DNA from: Alnus glutinosa
Lineage: Eukaryota; Streptophyta; Magnoliopsida; Fagales; Betulaceae
NCBI RefSeq assembly: GCF_958979055.1
Contig: NC_084889.1
Span: 1,984,001 to 2,048,000, forward strand
Direction of reading: 5' to 3'
Length of the DNA: 64,000 nucleotides
Shown here: piece by piece, positions 34,076 to 43,786 of the stretch
Layout of the letters: each line of letters opens with the position of its first letter
Numbering within the stretch: position 1 is the first letter of the stretch
Position numbers and translations under genes: made by a program
Notes under the pieces: model-generated
The model's input: the letters and a program-made list of their open reading frames with translations, nothing else
What the model was told of the DNA's origin: nothing
Database searches by the model: none

Positions 34076-34751
34076 TATATATGGGATAATTACGCTTTAC
34101 CCCATTTGTTTTATCCACGGGATGATGATTTACTCCCCAATGTACCAAAATTGTTAGATGACCCACCCGAACTTGTCAACGTGTGGCAATAAATACTATA
34201 TGTCCACTCACCTGTCAATTTGGATGGAAATTCGTTCACATGTGTTGCACGTGACGTTTTAAGCATAAATCATTCCCAAAATACCCTTGTCCCCATCAAC
34301 CTTTATATGGTTCAAACCCACCAAATATCTGGTTCAAACCCCCCGCGCAGCATGCATCTTCATTCTTGGTAGAACGTCTTCTTCCTCTGCGAGGTACCAG
34401 CAACCAATATAGCCACCGGAGAAATTGAGGAGTGGGCAGTGGGCTGACGTGAATCGGCGGAATGAAAAGGAAAAAAAAAACGTCCTTCTTGTTCTTGCTT
34501 GTGATGTGTCAAGCCCACTGGCAAATGCATATGCGAATAGCACTAAGAGCGAGTTATCCATAGTGACCCGAGTGTTGCAGTTGATCTCACATGAAGTTAC
34601 TCAAATGTACATGTTGGAACCCATCAAGGTTTTAACGAAGACACTGTCAAGCCCTTCGTCCATTAATATCTTTAGTCCATAGATTTGGTGAAAAAAGAAC
34701 TGCCAAATTACTATAGCAACTCGAGCATGATATATTGGATTAAGGAAGCAG

Positions 34752-34952
34752 ATGTGGGGTTTAAGCTTTTACTCGGAACTGGACACGTTCTGCGATGCCT
34801 ACTCCTGGGTCTCCGTTCTTTTTGGATGCCTCTGCCTCGCTTTCAAGTTTGCCAAGTCAGAGTACGTCTCCATGGTTGTTTTTCACTACCCATTAATCTA
34901 CCTCTGTTCAAACCAACCACAACAGAGGTCCTTGTTCAACCCTGACTTCTGA
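34752..34952 (+). pseudogene. Exon-like segment of unknown origin inside the Pack-MULE
   Basis: An open frame of 66 codons with a balanced amino-acid composition and one possible membrane segment (WVSVLFGCLCLAFKF). I do not recognise the family. Its setting between MULE ends suggests a second captured host fragment. It is not expected to make a full protein. Confidence 0.3.
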
Positions 34953-35995
34953 GATTTGTGATATGAACCAATGTTGTTGGGTTTGGTTGATCTTCATGAA
35001 GGACTCGTAACTCATTCCAATCAAACTTTTGTACTCATTCCACCTATTAAGCTTTCGTGCCCATTTCTATACTCTGTAACTTCTAGATTCTTCTCCTCCT
35101 TGTGCACATTCAATTTGCATGTTTTAACAAGAGAAAAAACTCTGGGTCCGGTCCAAGTCTTCCGCCCCCAGCTCGGCCCTTCGAATACCCAGTCCCTTGC
35201 ATGTTTCTCTCGACTTCAGTGACAGCAACACCCTTTTCCTGGGCCAGCTTCGCTTCAACCTTCTCATCCTCTTTTTCTTTCCAACGCCATCATTGTTTCA
35301 ACGAAGAGTACAACACTTCTTTAAGGATTTGCTACTTCCTTAGCCATTGAAGGAGCAAGCCAAAAACTCTCATGATCACCTCTATGTGATAAGTAGTCCC
35401 AAACCTGGGTATTAGAAGAACATGCTCATACTCAATTAGGCTCACAGTGGTGGTAACAATGTTGGGAGAGTTCAAATTTGAACCTACTGCTGTGTTGGAG
35501 AAGAATTGACACTTGTTATCATTGCTTGGTGCAACCTGGAACAATACTTATTGGCCAACTTTGGTAAATTTGATTTTATCATCATCAAATGCCACATAGT
35601 TATGTTCTTTAAGGTGCATGAGGTAGTCAACTGCCACGTAGCAACTACCTATATACCCTAGGGCTTCTGGGCTCTTCTCTTCCTCTTCTTTGTTCAAGCC
35701 CACATTGCAGGTTCTCCTGCTTTGTTTTGGGTTGATTCTTTGCTTGGGTTAAATGAGCTGAATCTCTTTGTCCTCTACTGGATCTCTTGGGCATCTCGGA
35801 GAGCGAGTTGATGAGGAAGGACTGGATATCGTCGGTCTAGGCCACATCGAGGCCCTGCTGCTCGGCTTCTATATGGAACCACTCTGCAGTCATTCCACCT
35901 ATTAAGCTTTCGTACTCATTCCAATCAAACTTTCATACTCATTCCACCTATTAAGCTTTCGTACTCATTCCACCTAGTAAGTTACAGAGTATAGA

Positions 35996-36421
35996 ATGGG
36001 GCAGTGTTCGCCGTGGAATGCGATACTCCATGGCAACACTCGATGCGTGTTGGCCCTAGACAACCTGCCCAAAGAGGTTCACGAGAGGGAGTGGGACCTG
36101 ATCATGATCGATGCGCCGCGTGGGTACTTCGCGGAGGCGCTAGGTCGGATAAGTGTGATACTCTCGGCGACTGTGATGGCAAGGAACAGGAAGGGATCCG
36201 GTAAGACTCACGTTTTCTTGCACGATGGTGATCGGACGGTGGAGAAGATGTACGCAGAGGAGTTCTTGTGCAGTAAGAGCCTGGTCAAGGGGCTAGAAAG
36301 TCTGAACACGACTTTGAGATACCTAAAACCGTACCATTCCACCTATCATAGAAAGCTTGAAGACGATTTTCACGTGAACGGCTACCGAAACGCTGAGTTT
36401 AATAGGTGGGCAATTTTGTAA
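35996..36421 (+). pseudogene. Captured fragment of a glucuronoxylan 4-O-methyltransferase (GXM)-like DUF579 gene
   Basis: DUF579 proteins of the GXM group methylate glucuronic acid side chains of xylan in the Golgi; IRX15 members affect xylan length. The ORF shows NTRCVLALDNLPKEV, EWDLIMIDAPRGYF, then VMARNRKGSG, THVFLHDGDRTVEKMYAEEFLC, a continuous run of the family's central block with the characteristic D-x-P-x-G-Y. The N-terminal TM anchor and the first half of the domain are absent upstream. After LCSKSLVKG the sequence no longer follows the family and runs into the MULE terminal repeat. The usual HDVDR is HDGDR here. The fragment has an open frame of 141 codons, so it could still be transcribed, but it is not a complete enzyme. 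Confidence 0.82.
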
Positions 36422-36605
36422 TGATTTTTGGTTAAAAGGTCACCTGCAACGCACGTTATCGACTTTTCGTCCAAACAGACGGGTGAGTGGACGGAAGGTA
36501 TAACTTGCTACACGTTGACAAGTTCGAGAGGGTCATCTAACAATTTTGGTACATTCGGGGGTAAATCATCACCCCGTAGATAAAATCGGGGTAAAGTGTA
36601 ATTAT

Positions 36606-36607
<2 letters not shown>

Positions 36608-36641
<34 letters not shown>
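36608..36641. repeat. (AT)n microsatellite at the Pack-MULE junction
   Basis: About 17 AT units immediately outside the right terminal repeat; a shorter TA run (34070-34082) abuts the left end. The element probably inserted into this microsatellite. Confidence 0.85.
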
Positions 36642-36642
<1 letters not shown>

Positions 36643-36966
36643 TTTCTGGTCAGGACTTTTTGGAGCCACCAAACTCTCCCGATGAAGATTTTCATTTCTT
36701 TTTAATAACAGAGGATTAATAATTAAGCTAACATTAATAAAATAATTTTTTTTTAAAAAAAGTTAATACGGGCAAAGCAGTAAGTATCCTTAAATTAAGC
36801 AACCAATTATGAGAGCTATAATGACTAGAAACGTACTCACGAACTTTCATGTTGTGCTTTTCTTTAATGTGGTTTTCAAGTTAAGATACTGGGCAAGACC
36901 ATCTGAGATGATGATGATAACAATAATAAACATATATGTTAATCTTTATTGAAAAGTCTAAAGCAA

Positions 36967-37706
36967 TATTTATTAGGAATAATTGTATTGTTGATCTATG
37001 TGGTATGCCATAATTATTTTTCACTCCATATGGTTTAAAAAGTGCATGGGAGGTCATTGTGGATTACAATAATTACGTTTTACTCCCTGGTCGATTTTCC
37101 GTCCACCAGTTTGACGGAATCTGTTAGCCCTACACGTCAGCGCCACGTGTCGCCAATAACATGGCGACACGTATCCATCTTAATAAAAAAATATAAATTT
37201 ATTAATAAATAAATAAATAAACTTATTTTTTAAAAAACAAAAAAACAAAAAAGAACAAGAAAAAAGGGCAGGCCAAGCTTGCCAATGGGGGTGGCCGCGC
37301 ACCACCCCCAATGGCCGCGGGGGTGGCGCGCGGCCACCCCTAGTAGATCTAGGGGTGGCCTTCCCCAGGCCATTGGGGGTGGCCGGGGGTGGCCCAGCCA
37401 CCCCTTGGCCTGCCTTTTTTTTTTTGTTTGTTTGTTTTTTAAAAAATAAGTTTATTTATTTATTTTTTAATAAATTTATATTTTTTAATTAAGAGGAACA
37501 CGTGTCGCCATCTTATTGGCGACACTTGGCGCTGACGTGTAGGGCTAACAGATTTCGTTAAACTGGTTGATGGAAAATCGACCCAAGGAGTAAAACGTAA
37601 TTATTGTAATCCACAGGGACCTCCCATGCACTTTTTAAACCATAGGGAGTGAAAAATAATTATGGCATATCACAGAGACTAACGGTACAATTATCCCTAT
37701 TTATTA
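36967..37706. mobile_element. 722-bp foldback MULE with perfect 9-bp TSD
   Basis: Element 36976-37697 is flanked by tatttatta at 36967-36975 and 37698-37706. Its two halves are near-complete inverted repeats: the left ggaataattgta pairs with the right end ggataattgta-type, followed inward by matching blocks ccataattatttttcactcc, gtgcatgggaggtc, attacgttttactcc and gacacgt. The centre (37264-37410) is a GC-rich palindrome cluster (ggggtggccgcg...ccaccccc and similar). The small sequence difference between arms and the intact TSD indicate a fairly young insertion. There is no coding capacity. Confidence 0.85.
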
Positions 37707-39370
37707 TATCGTTGCTTTCGAGTGTAAAAATATATAATGCCACATATAATATGAAAGAGAGAGCGGAAGCAAATAGAGATCTAGAAGAGATTGATCGATT
37801 AAGCGGTTACATTTTAATTGTATTGAAATATATTGGACTATATTACACTGGTCTTTATAGACTAAATAATATTAAAAATATTCTATCATCTCCGTCTCAA
37901 AATCAAGGTGTAAGCTTGGATTAAGAAAGAAATCGAGAAAATAAAGAAAGAAAGAAAGAAAGGTTAATGTGAAGATCAACAGTCCTCGTCTCTTGGGGTA
38001 AGCTATTTCTTTGATTTAGTCATATATTCAGATCTAGGAAATACATAGACTTCAAATCTGCAGTAGTATATATAGGCTACATATCCAATTTGGACATTCG
38101 TTAGGGGATAATTATTAATTTGATTTTAGATTTTTCTATTTCTCAATCATTGAGATATTTGTTATCATTTTTAAAACTTATTACATCATTTTCATCTGAC
38201 TGGCTAAATATTATTTGACTAGCCCGGGAGCTAATATGAGAGTAAAAGGAATTGTATCCAGCTCAGCAACTCGGAAAAAAATTTAGTGAGCTGCTATACA
38301 ATTCTTACTATATTTGATAAGCACTTTTCACTCATCAAATGCAAATATATATAACATTCTCTCTACTCTCAATAAAAAATAAAGAAATAAAATAAAAAAA
38401 TCTCTGAGACAAAATATTGAAAATAGATATAGTTAAAATAAAGATATGGATGTAACTGCTTTAAAAGAGTAATTTTTTAGCTAAATTAAAGGGCAAATTT
38501 GTTAAGTCGGATATGAATGCTTTTAGATATTAGCATACCAATCACAATCTAAAGGAAATGCTTGGAGTACTACAGTTTTCTTACAAACTGATATGACAAT
38601 TCATTAATAATAAAATGACGAAGATTGTATGGTTGACAAATGAGTTACTAGCTTATCGAATTGAAAAGTTAATTTTTTTGCTTAATGATCATTAATTTCA
38701 TCAATTAGGAATTGTCAGTCAGAAACTTGGAGCATTAATACTCGTAAAGTCGTAATCTAAACCTAGTTTGCATCACAAGGCTTATAAGTTTTAACTAAAT
38801 TAGGTGGCATATATTTAACTAGCTAGGCAGTGTTTACATATATATTATGAACAAGAAAAGTTGCAGAAAAGTTTTAGGTTTGAGCGGCAGGATGATGTTT
38901 ATGCATGGCAAACATTGAAGTGCCTTCAGATAATGTTTACCAAATCACAGATAAATAGACAGCTTGACTTGTTTTCTTCCAGTTTTGGGATTGGGAAGCA
39001 AAAAGAAGTGAAAGCGCCTAATATACAGAGCAAAGCAGTGGCAGTGACAGTGAGTGAGGGACAAGAGCTTTGTGGTTCAAATGCTTTAGCCCGTTATCAT
39101 CTTCTCTGAGGTAGAGGTTGTCATGAACATAAGAAACTATGACCAATGGACCCCAATGATCATCATTTTGTTGTAAATAACCCGAGCCAAAGGCAATGAA
39201 AAGACTCCTCTGCTCTCATACAAAAGTGATAAATCAAAGAACAGAAGAATTCGTATGGTTCGTGGTCCCTATTGATGAGCAACAACAAAAGAAAGTTTCT
39301 GGCCATTATTTGCCTATGCTTTTAATGTTTGATGAAGAAATGTCCGTATACAAAAGGCCATTATTGGACA
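37707..39370. other. Intergenic region upstream of the RBCS relic
   Basis: No gene recognised. The ORF at 38861-39109 (82 aa) has no known domain; its neighbourhood may belong to the same old duplication as the RBCS relic, but this is not shown. Confidence 0.35.
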
Positions 39371-39450
39371 AATGTGGAAGCTCCCCATGTTTGGGAGCAC
39401 TCCATGTCTTGAAGCAGCTAGAGCCAGAGGAGTCCAAGAAGGCTTACCCC
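39371..39450 (+). pseudogene. Relic of RBCS exon 3
   Basis: Eighty bases align with RBCS exon 3 at 42271-42351: both start atgtggaagctccc-atgtttggg, continue with ttgaa-agct-ga-g-gtccaagaa/gtgcaagaa, and end gcttacccc. They correspond to codons 128-154 of the RBCS protein. The relic has a small internal length change that shifts the frame, and nothing of exon 1 or 2 or the rest of exon 3 is recognisable around it. It is in the same orientation as the functional gene and about 730 bp upstream, so it is probably the remains of a tandem RBCS copy. Confidence 0.75.
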
Positions 39451-39466
39451 AGAAGAGTCCATGAAG

Positions 39467-39536
39467 ATTGAGTGTGAGTGATAAAGACTAAAATAATATC
39501 ATTGAGTGTGAGTGATAAAGACTAAAATAACTAAAA
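39467..39536. repeat. 34-bp tandem duplication
   Basis: Units at 39467-39500 and from 39501, each starting attgagtgtgagtgataa; the second copy then repeats the ctaaaataa part once more. Placed just after the RBCS relic. Confidence 0.8.
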
Positions 39537-39944
39537 TAATATCATTAATGTCACTTTTGAAATGAACTTAAATTTGTAAGACAATTGATAATTTAACAAT
39601 GTAGTAGATTGAGGCAAATGTCTCAAGTTATGTTTGATAGTCTGAATACATATATGAAATATGAGTATTACTGCTGGCCAATTTTTATTTTTATTTTTAT
39701 TTTTTTATGAATTCGTACTTTTTATGAGTTTATCCATTAACCACTATCCAAATACACGCAAACATAACTGCTCCTCTGTTTGCTGCTGGCCAAAATTCCT
39801 CGTTACTTTGGTTGATTCAGAAAAAAAAATTGACCAGAAGTTGCAGATGAAGACATTAAAGATTTTTTTTTTTCTTCTTTTGGCTAAACAGAAGAGGACA
39901 CGACAGCCACCAGTTACCAGTCACCAGTCTAATTCTGAGGTTGA

Positions 39945-40000
39945 GATAAGATAATGGGTGAATGCCACGTGGCAAAGAATGTGGTCCTGAGACGATAAGG
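39945..40000 (+). promoter_or_regulatory. RBCS light-responsive I-box/G-box/I-box cluster
   Basis: GATAAG (I-box core) at 39945-39950, the G-box CACGTG within gccacgtggc at 39964-39973, and GATAAGG at 39994-40000. The I-G-I order close to the TATA box is the classic composite light-responsive unit of RBCS promoters, bound by bZIP/bHLH (G-box) and MYB-like (I-box) factors. Identified by position and sequence; activity is inferred. Confidence 0.8.
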
Positions 40001-40118
40001 CTTGGGATTCAAATTTTCCCCATTCTGTGGCTATCAAGATGTAATGTGACCACAAGTGGGCAAAGAAATATCTAAGAAACTGCTAAATGAATAAGATTGA
40101 AGAGTGTCGGTTCATGTC

Positions 40119-40126
40119 TATAAAAG
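40119..40126 (+). promoter_or_regulatory. RBCS TATA box
   Basis: tataaaag, 53-60 bp upstream of the RBCS start codon, which predicts transcription start near 40150 and a short leader. Confidence 0.8.
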
Positions 40127-40178
40127 TAGGAAGCAGCAACAGAGCAAACCCCTCTCAAAACTGATCAGAAGCCTCCCA

Positions 40179-42438
40179 ATGGCTTCCTCCATAGTCTCGT
40201 CCGCGGCTGTTGCCTCCGTGAACCGTATCTCTCCGGCTCAAATTACCACGGTTGCACCATTCACGGGGCTCAAGTCAACCTCGACCCTCCCAATGACCCG
40301 CAAGCTCAACAATGACATTACCTCCATAGCCAGCAACGGTGGAAGGGTTCAGTGCATGCAGGTACTTAGCTTTTAAGACTTTCAAAGAAAACTTTATTTT
40401 GCTTTTATATATACGTGGGCAATGGGCAGTTTTGACTTGTGATATGCTGAAATATGTTTCCAAAAACTGTATTTGAGTGCAGGTATGGCCTCCAGTTGGA
40501 AGGAAGAAGTTTGAGACTCTCTCTTACCTACCTGCTCGCAGTCCCGAGCAATTGGCCAAGGAAATTGATTACCTTATTCGCAATAAATGGGTTCCTTCCT
40601 TGGAGTTCGAATTGGAGGTAATACTAGAAGCACGCTGCTTTGTTATTACTTATTGCTGATAGAAATGGTTTGTTTATTTGGTTAGCAACTTAGCAACGGC
40701 AGCTAACCATACACAAAAGACATGAAAAAGAGAAAAGGAAAGTGTTATCAAAAGCTTAAGCAGATTAATCATTTATAATTAATACTTTAACCATTCTTGA
40801 TCACGTGCATGACTAAACCTATACTACATTTTTATTTCGATGGTGTAATGGTTTGGACCAATCCTTTATTTATTTATTAACAATAATTTATCTAAGAGTT
40901 GGTTGGACTATCACATCAGCATTGCAAAATAAATATGAAATAAAAATAATTTTTTAACAAGACCAATGTTTTGAATTTTTACTTTATACTTTTTTTTAAT
41001 AGTTTTTCTATTATTATTATTTTAAGAGATTTTATAATTTTATGAAGAGTATTTTTGTCATGAGAATACATTGACATTTTTTTTTTTTTTTGTAGTTTAG
41101 GAGAGACATTGACAAAATTGATAGTGTGGGGAGACATTGACAATTAGTTGGTAGTTTGAAAATGATGTGTATTTTTTCCTTAAGAGTAATGTTATATATC
41201 ACATTTTTATTCCATAGCTATCTCATAATATTGATACAATAGTTTGAGCCAACCTTTTATTTTTTAACATTGATTTATCCAAGGTTTGGCTGGCATAGTC
41301 ATGTCAACATTGTAAAATAGTTGTGATATAAAAATATAGTTTTTAGCATTATTCTTGCACATAGAGGTAAGGTTTCAGAAAATTCTTGAAGGAAAATTCT
41401 ATTTTGCTAAGCATAAAGCTCTTACACCATAAAAAGTTCTAAATCCACTGCTTCTGGATCTGGATCTTCCAAATTCATCTGATCACACTTGTTGCAGGTA
41501 AGGTTGTAAGTGAACAGAGAGCTACTCTCGTGAACATGCTCGGGCTCGGCTCGGATTAGTTCGGCTCGGGATCGGTTTGTTGATTAAATGAATAGAGCTT
41601 GAACAAAAAATTCAGGCTCGACTCATATAAGCTCGGCTCGACTCGTATAGGCTCATGTAACTTCATTTTTGAAATTATTGTAATTATGAGCCTGGACATA
41701 GATATAAGTTCATTTGTGTGTGTATCTGTGTATATATGAATGTATATATATACTATAAGATAAACATATAAAATTGAGATTAGATTATTTAAGATTTGAG
41801 TTAATTTCTCTAATTACTCCAACAATAAATCTTAATCATTATTAAGTAACTAATAATTAGTATTAATTTTTTTTAAAAAAAAATATTAAACAATCACGAA
41901 ATTTACTTTGTCTATGGAATAACAAAATTAATTAAGTAGCTTGGGGGCAAATTCGAGTTCGTTAAAAAAAATAAATGAACAAAGTTTGAATTGATTATTT
42001 GGTTAGATGATAAGCTCGAATTCTACTCGTATTCATAAAAAATTAAATGAATTAAATTTGAACATTTAATACTTAACTCGACTTGGTTCGATCAGGGCAT
42101 ATACACAAAGAAATAGTTATACCTGTGAATTTAGATATACATGAGGGAAAATTTTCATAGACGAGGTGATGACAAGTTATCCTGTTGTACGTGCATGTAT
42201 TGTGTAGCACCCTTTCGTTTACCGTGAGAACAACTCGTCGCCTGGGTACTACGATGGTCGCTACTGGGTCATGTGGAAGCTCCCTATGTTTGGGTGCAGC
42301 GACGCTTCCCAGGTGTTGAAAGAGCTTGATGAGTGCAAGAAAGCTTACCCCGCCGCATTCATCCGTATCATCGGATTTGACAACACCCGCCAGGTGCAGT
42401 GCGTCAGTTTCATTGCCTACAAGCCTCCCGGCTACTAA
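40179..42438 (+). CDS. RBCS: RuBisCO small subunit precursor
   Basis: The nuclear-encoded small subunit of ribulose-1,5-bisphosphate carboxylase; eight copies cap the L8 core in the chloroplast stroma. Exon 1 is 40179-40361 (61 codons), exon 2 40483-40617 (45 codons) and exon 3 42208-42438 (76 codons plus stop), all GT-AG and in phase, total 182 aa, the normal length. Exon 1 is the Ser/Thr-rich transit peptide ([13 protein letters not shown]..., with the usual PFTGLKS and NGGRVQCMQ processing region; mature chain starts MQVWPP). Exon 2 has [10 protein letters not shown] and [15 protein letters not shown]. Exon 3 has [19 protein letters not shown] and [26 protein letters not shown]. The start at 40179 is preferred over the in-frame upstream ATG at 40104, which precedes the TATA box. 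Intron 2 (1590 bp) is enlarged by MITE-like sequence. HPFVYRE replaces the usual HGFVYRE. Confidence 0.97.
40820..40945. mobile_element. Degenerate MITE copy in RBCS intron 2
   Basis: ctacatttttattt...tggtttggaccaatcc...atttatctaagagttggttgg...cacatcagcattgcaaaataa parallels the left and right halves of the copy at 41184-41354, so it is a second, older member of the same palindromic family. Confidence 0.4.
41184..41354. mobile_element. Palindromic MITE in RBCS intron 2
   Basis: 171 bp from gagtaatgttatatatcac to gcattattc. The left half (…attccatagctatctcataatattgat…gagccaacctt) pairs imperfectly with the reverse complement of the right half (…atcacaactattttacaatgttgac…gccaaacctt). Same family as 2480-2640. 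Confidence 0.55.
41500..42110. mobile_element. hAT-type repeat (gctcggctcg) in RBCS intron 2
   Basis: The left part is rich in gctcggctcgg/ggctcgactc motifs and the right part in ctcgaattctactcg and cttaactcgacttgg, in inverse orientation, as in the subterminal repeats of plant hAT elements. Boundaries and target duplication could not be fixed; no coding region. It accounts for about 600 bp of the enlarged intron. Confidence 0.4.
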
Positions 42439-43366
42439 GCCTTTTTCACTTTCTCTTTTCCTTATGGTTTCCGCGCGCTAGCTTGTTTTATCCTTCATTT
42501 CAGAAACTCGATTTCTTTTCTCTTTCTCATTTTCTGAATTCTGTTTTTTTGCCGGATCTCCAACTGAGCAAAGATGTATGAGTGTATAATGTATGTGAAA
42601 CGTGGAAACATTCTTGATGTTTTTGTTGGTATCAATACAAAGATGCAGTTTTTCATCTGTTCTTCTTTTCTCCATCTACTAGATACCCCATAAATTTAGT
42701 GTGCGATCAGTAGAAATTAAACACAATCACTAGTAGAGACAAACAAGGTATAATAATGGTTGGAGCTCATGCGTAATTGTGTCTGTTTTTCCAAAAACAT
42801 TTACCAACTAAACGATATTGTTCTATCCCCTCCATACTAAAAGTAGTGGTAGAAAATGATGATTCTAGCTCAAGTTAAGGTGGCAGGGGCTGTTAATTGT
42901 TGCATCTAACAGGTACTTCGATGCTGAGTACCGGTAAATATGTTCATCATATACTTCGTCAAATATAATAAAATAAAATACTAGACTATAAAATGACTCC
43001 TCTCTTTTTCACTTGAAATGGAGAGGATCTTATTTGTTAGAATAACACAGAATTCATCCCACGTACATATATAAATGAGTTATTACTATGACAATGGTTA
43101 TAGCGGATATAGATCTTTATCAATTTTATAAAGCCTGCCTGCTTAAGCAGGTCCCGGGCCGCTGCCCGCTTCCTTACTTGGGTAGGTGGCATGGGCTTTA
43201 TAAGTGTTCTTACAGCCTAAAATACCAGTAACTCGATCAGACAGCAAATTGCGAGATCTGGATTCAGTGTTCTCCATGGACTAGAAATTTCTTGTATAAC
43301 AAGACTTGAGCACAAGGGAAAAGAAACAAAAAGGCAGATAAAGAAAAGCTCTCTTTCTTGTTTATC
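42439..43366. other. RBCS 3'UTR and intergenic spacer
   Basis: 42439-42650 is the likely RBCS 3'UTR. The rest to 43366 shows no gene; 43130-43200 has a small GC-rich patch (gcaggtcccgggccgctgcccgc). The spacer separates two convergent genes. Confidence 0.4.
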
Positions 43367-43747
43367 TCATGGTTTTGGTACCTCCATGATACCCCTCACG
43401 TTCCAAATATCATCATCCCAAGCAACATCGCCAAAGAATGTACTATAAGCTTCACACATAAACTCAACGTCCCAAAACGGCAGCCAAAGGGAGCCCCATG
43501 ACATTTGCTCATCCACAGCACCACCCAACGTCCACGGACGGTACTCCTCCCAACCCATCTGATCATTCTCTGCCACCGTAAACCAGGACTGATCTCTGCC
43601 TTCCCTCCTCTCCTCCTCCTCCTCCACCTTTCCCACCTCCTCTTTCCTCTTCTCAACTTCCCTCTTGGCCTTCTTCTTTGTCATTGACATTGTTGACGCC
43701 GTTTCCGTTCTTGTTGCAGCTCCCTCTACATTTCTTTGCCTCTTCAT
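43367..43747 (-). CDS. Small plant protein of unknown function, Trp-rich C terminus
   Basis: A single-exon ORF of 126 aa. The first half is basic then acidic: KKKAKREVEKRKEEV (possible nuclear-localisation signal or short coiled coil) followed by EEEERREGR. The second half is rich in Trp, Phe and Asp (SWGSLWLPFWDVEFM, GDVAWDDDIWNVRGIMEVPKP) with the look of a conserved domain of a dicot-specific family, but I cannot name it. A TATAAATA element lies 40-47 bp upstream of the ATG and a G-box (CACGTG) about 185 bp upstream, supporting a real and possibly stress-responsive gene. No signal peptide or membrane segment. Function should not be assumed. Confidence 0.72.
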   Translation of the reverse strand: MKRQRNVEGAATRTETASTMSMTKKKAKREVEKRKEEVGKVEEEEERREGRDQSWFTVAENDQMGWEEYRPWTLGGAVDEQMSWGSLWLPFWDVEFMCEAYSTFFGDVAWDDDIWNVRGIMEVPKP

Positions 43748-43786
43748 TTTCTTGGTGCAGTTTCGTTTGTCAAGAGAAAAGTTGGC

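Larger units (their letters stand above)
34083..36607 (+). mobile_element. Pack-MULE carrying a DUF579 (GXM/IRX15-type) gene fragment
   Basis: The terminal inverted repeats are about 175 bp. The left (34083 onward: gggataattacgctttaccc) and the right read inward from 36607 (ggataattacactttacccc) also share gatgatttac, aatgtaccaaaattgttagatgaccc and gaacttgtcaacgtgt in the same order. The element sits inside a TA repeat (tatatatat on both sides), so a 9-bp TSD is likely but cannot be proved. The interior contains no transposase. Instead it has several exon-like segments, the clearest being the DUF579 fragment at 35996-36300. This is the Pack-MULE pattern of host-gene capture. Confidence 0.8.

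Noticed and set aside
36976-37697. miRNA gene
   Set aside because: The hairpin is hundreds of bases long with a 9-bp target duplication, so a foldback transposon explains it better.
38861-39109. 82-codon ORF upstream of the RBCS relic as part of an old RBCS copy
   Set aside because: No similarity to RBCS exon 1 or 2 could be seen.
40104-40178. Upstream in-frame ATG of RBCS
   Set aside because: It precedes the TATA box at 40119, so it is not in the transcript.
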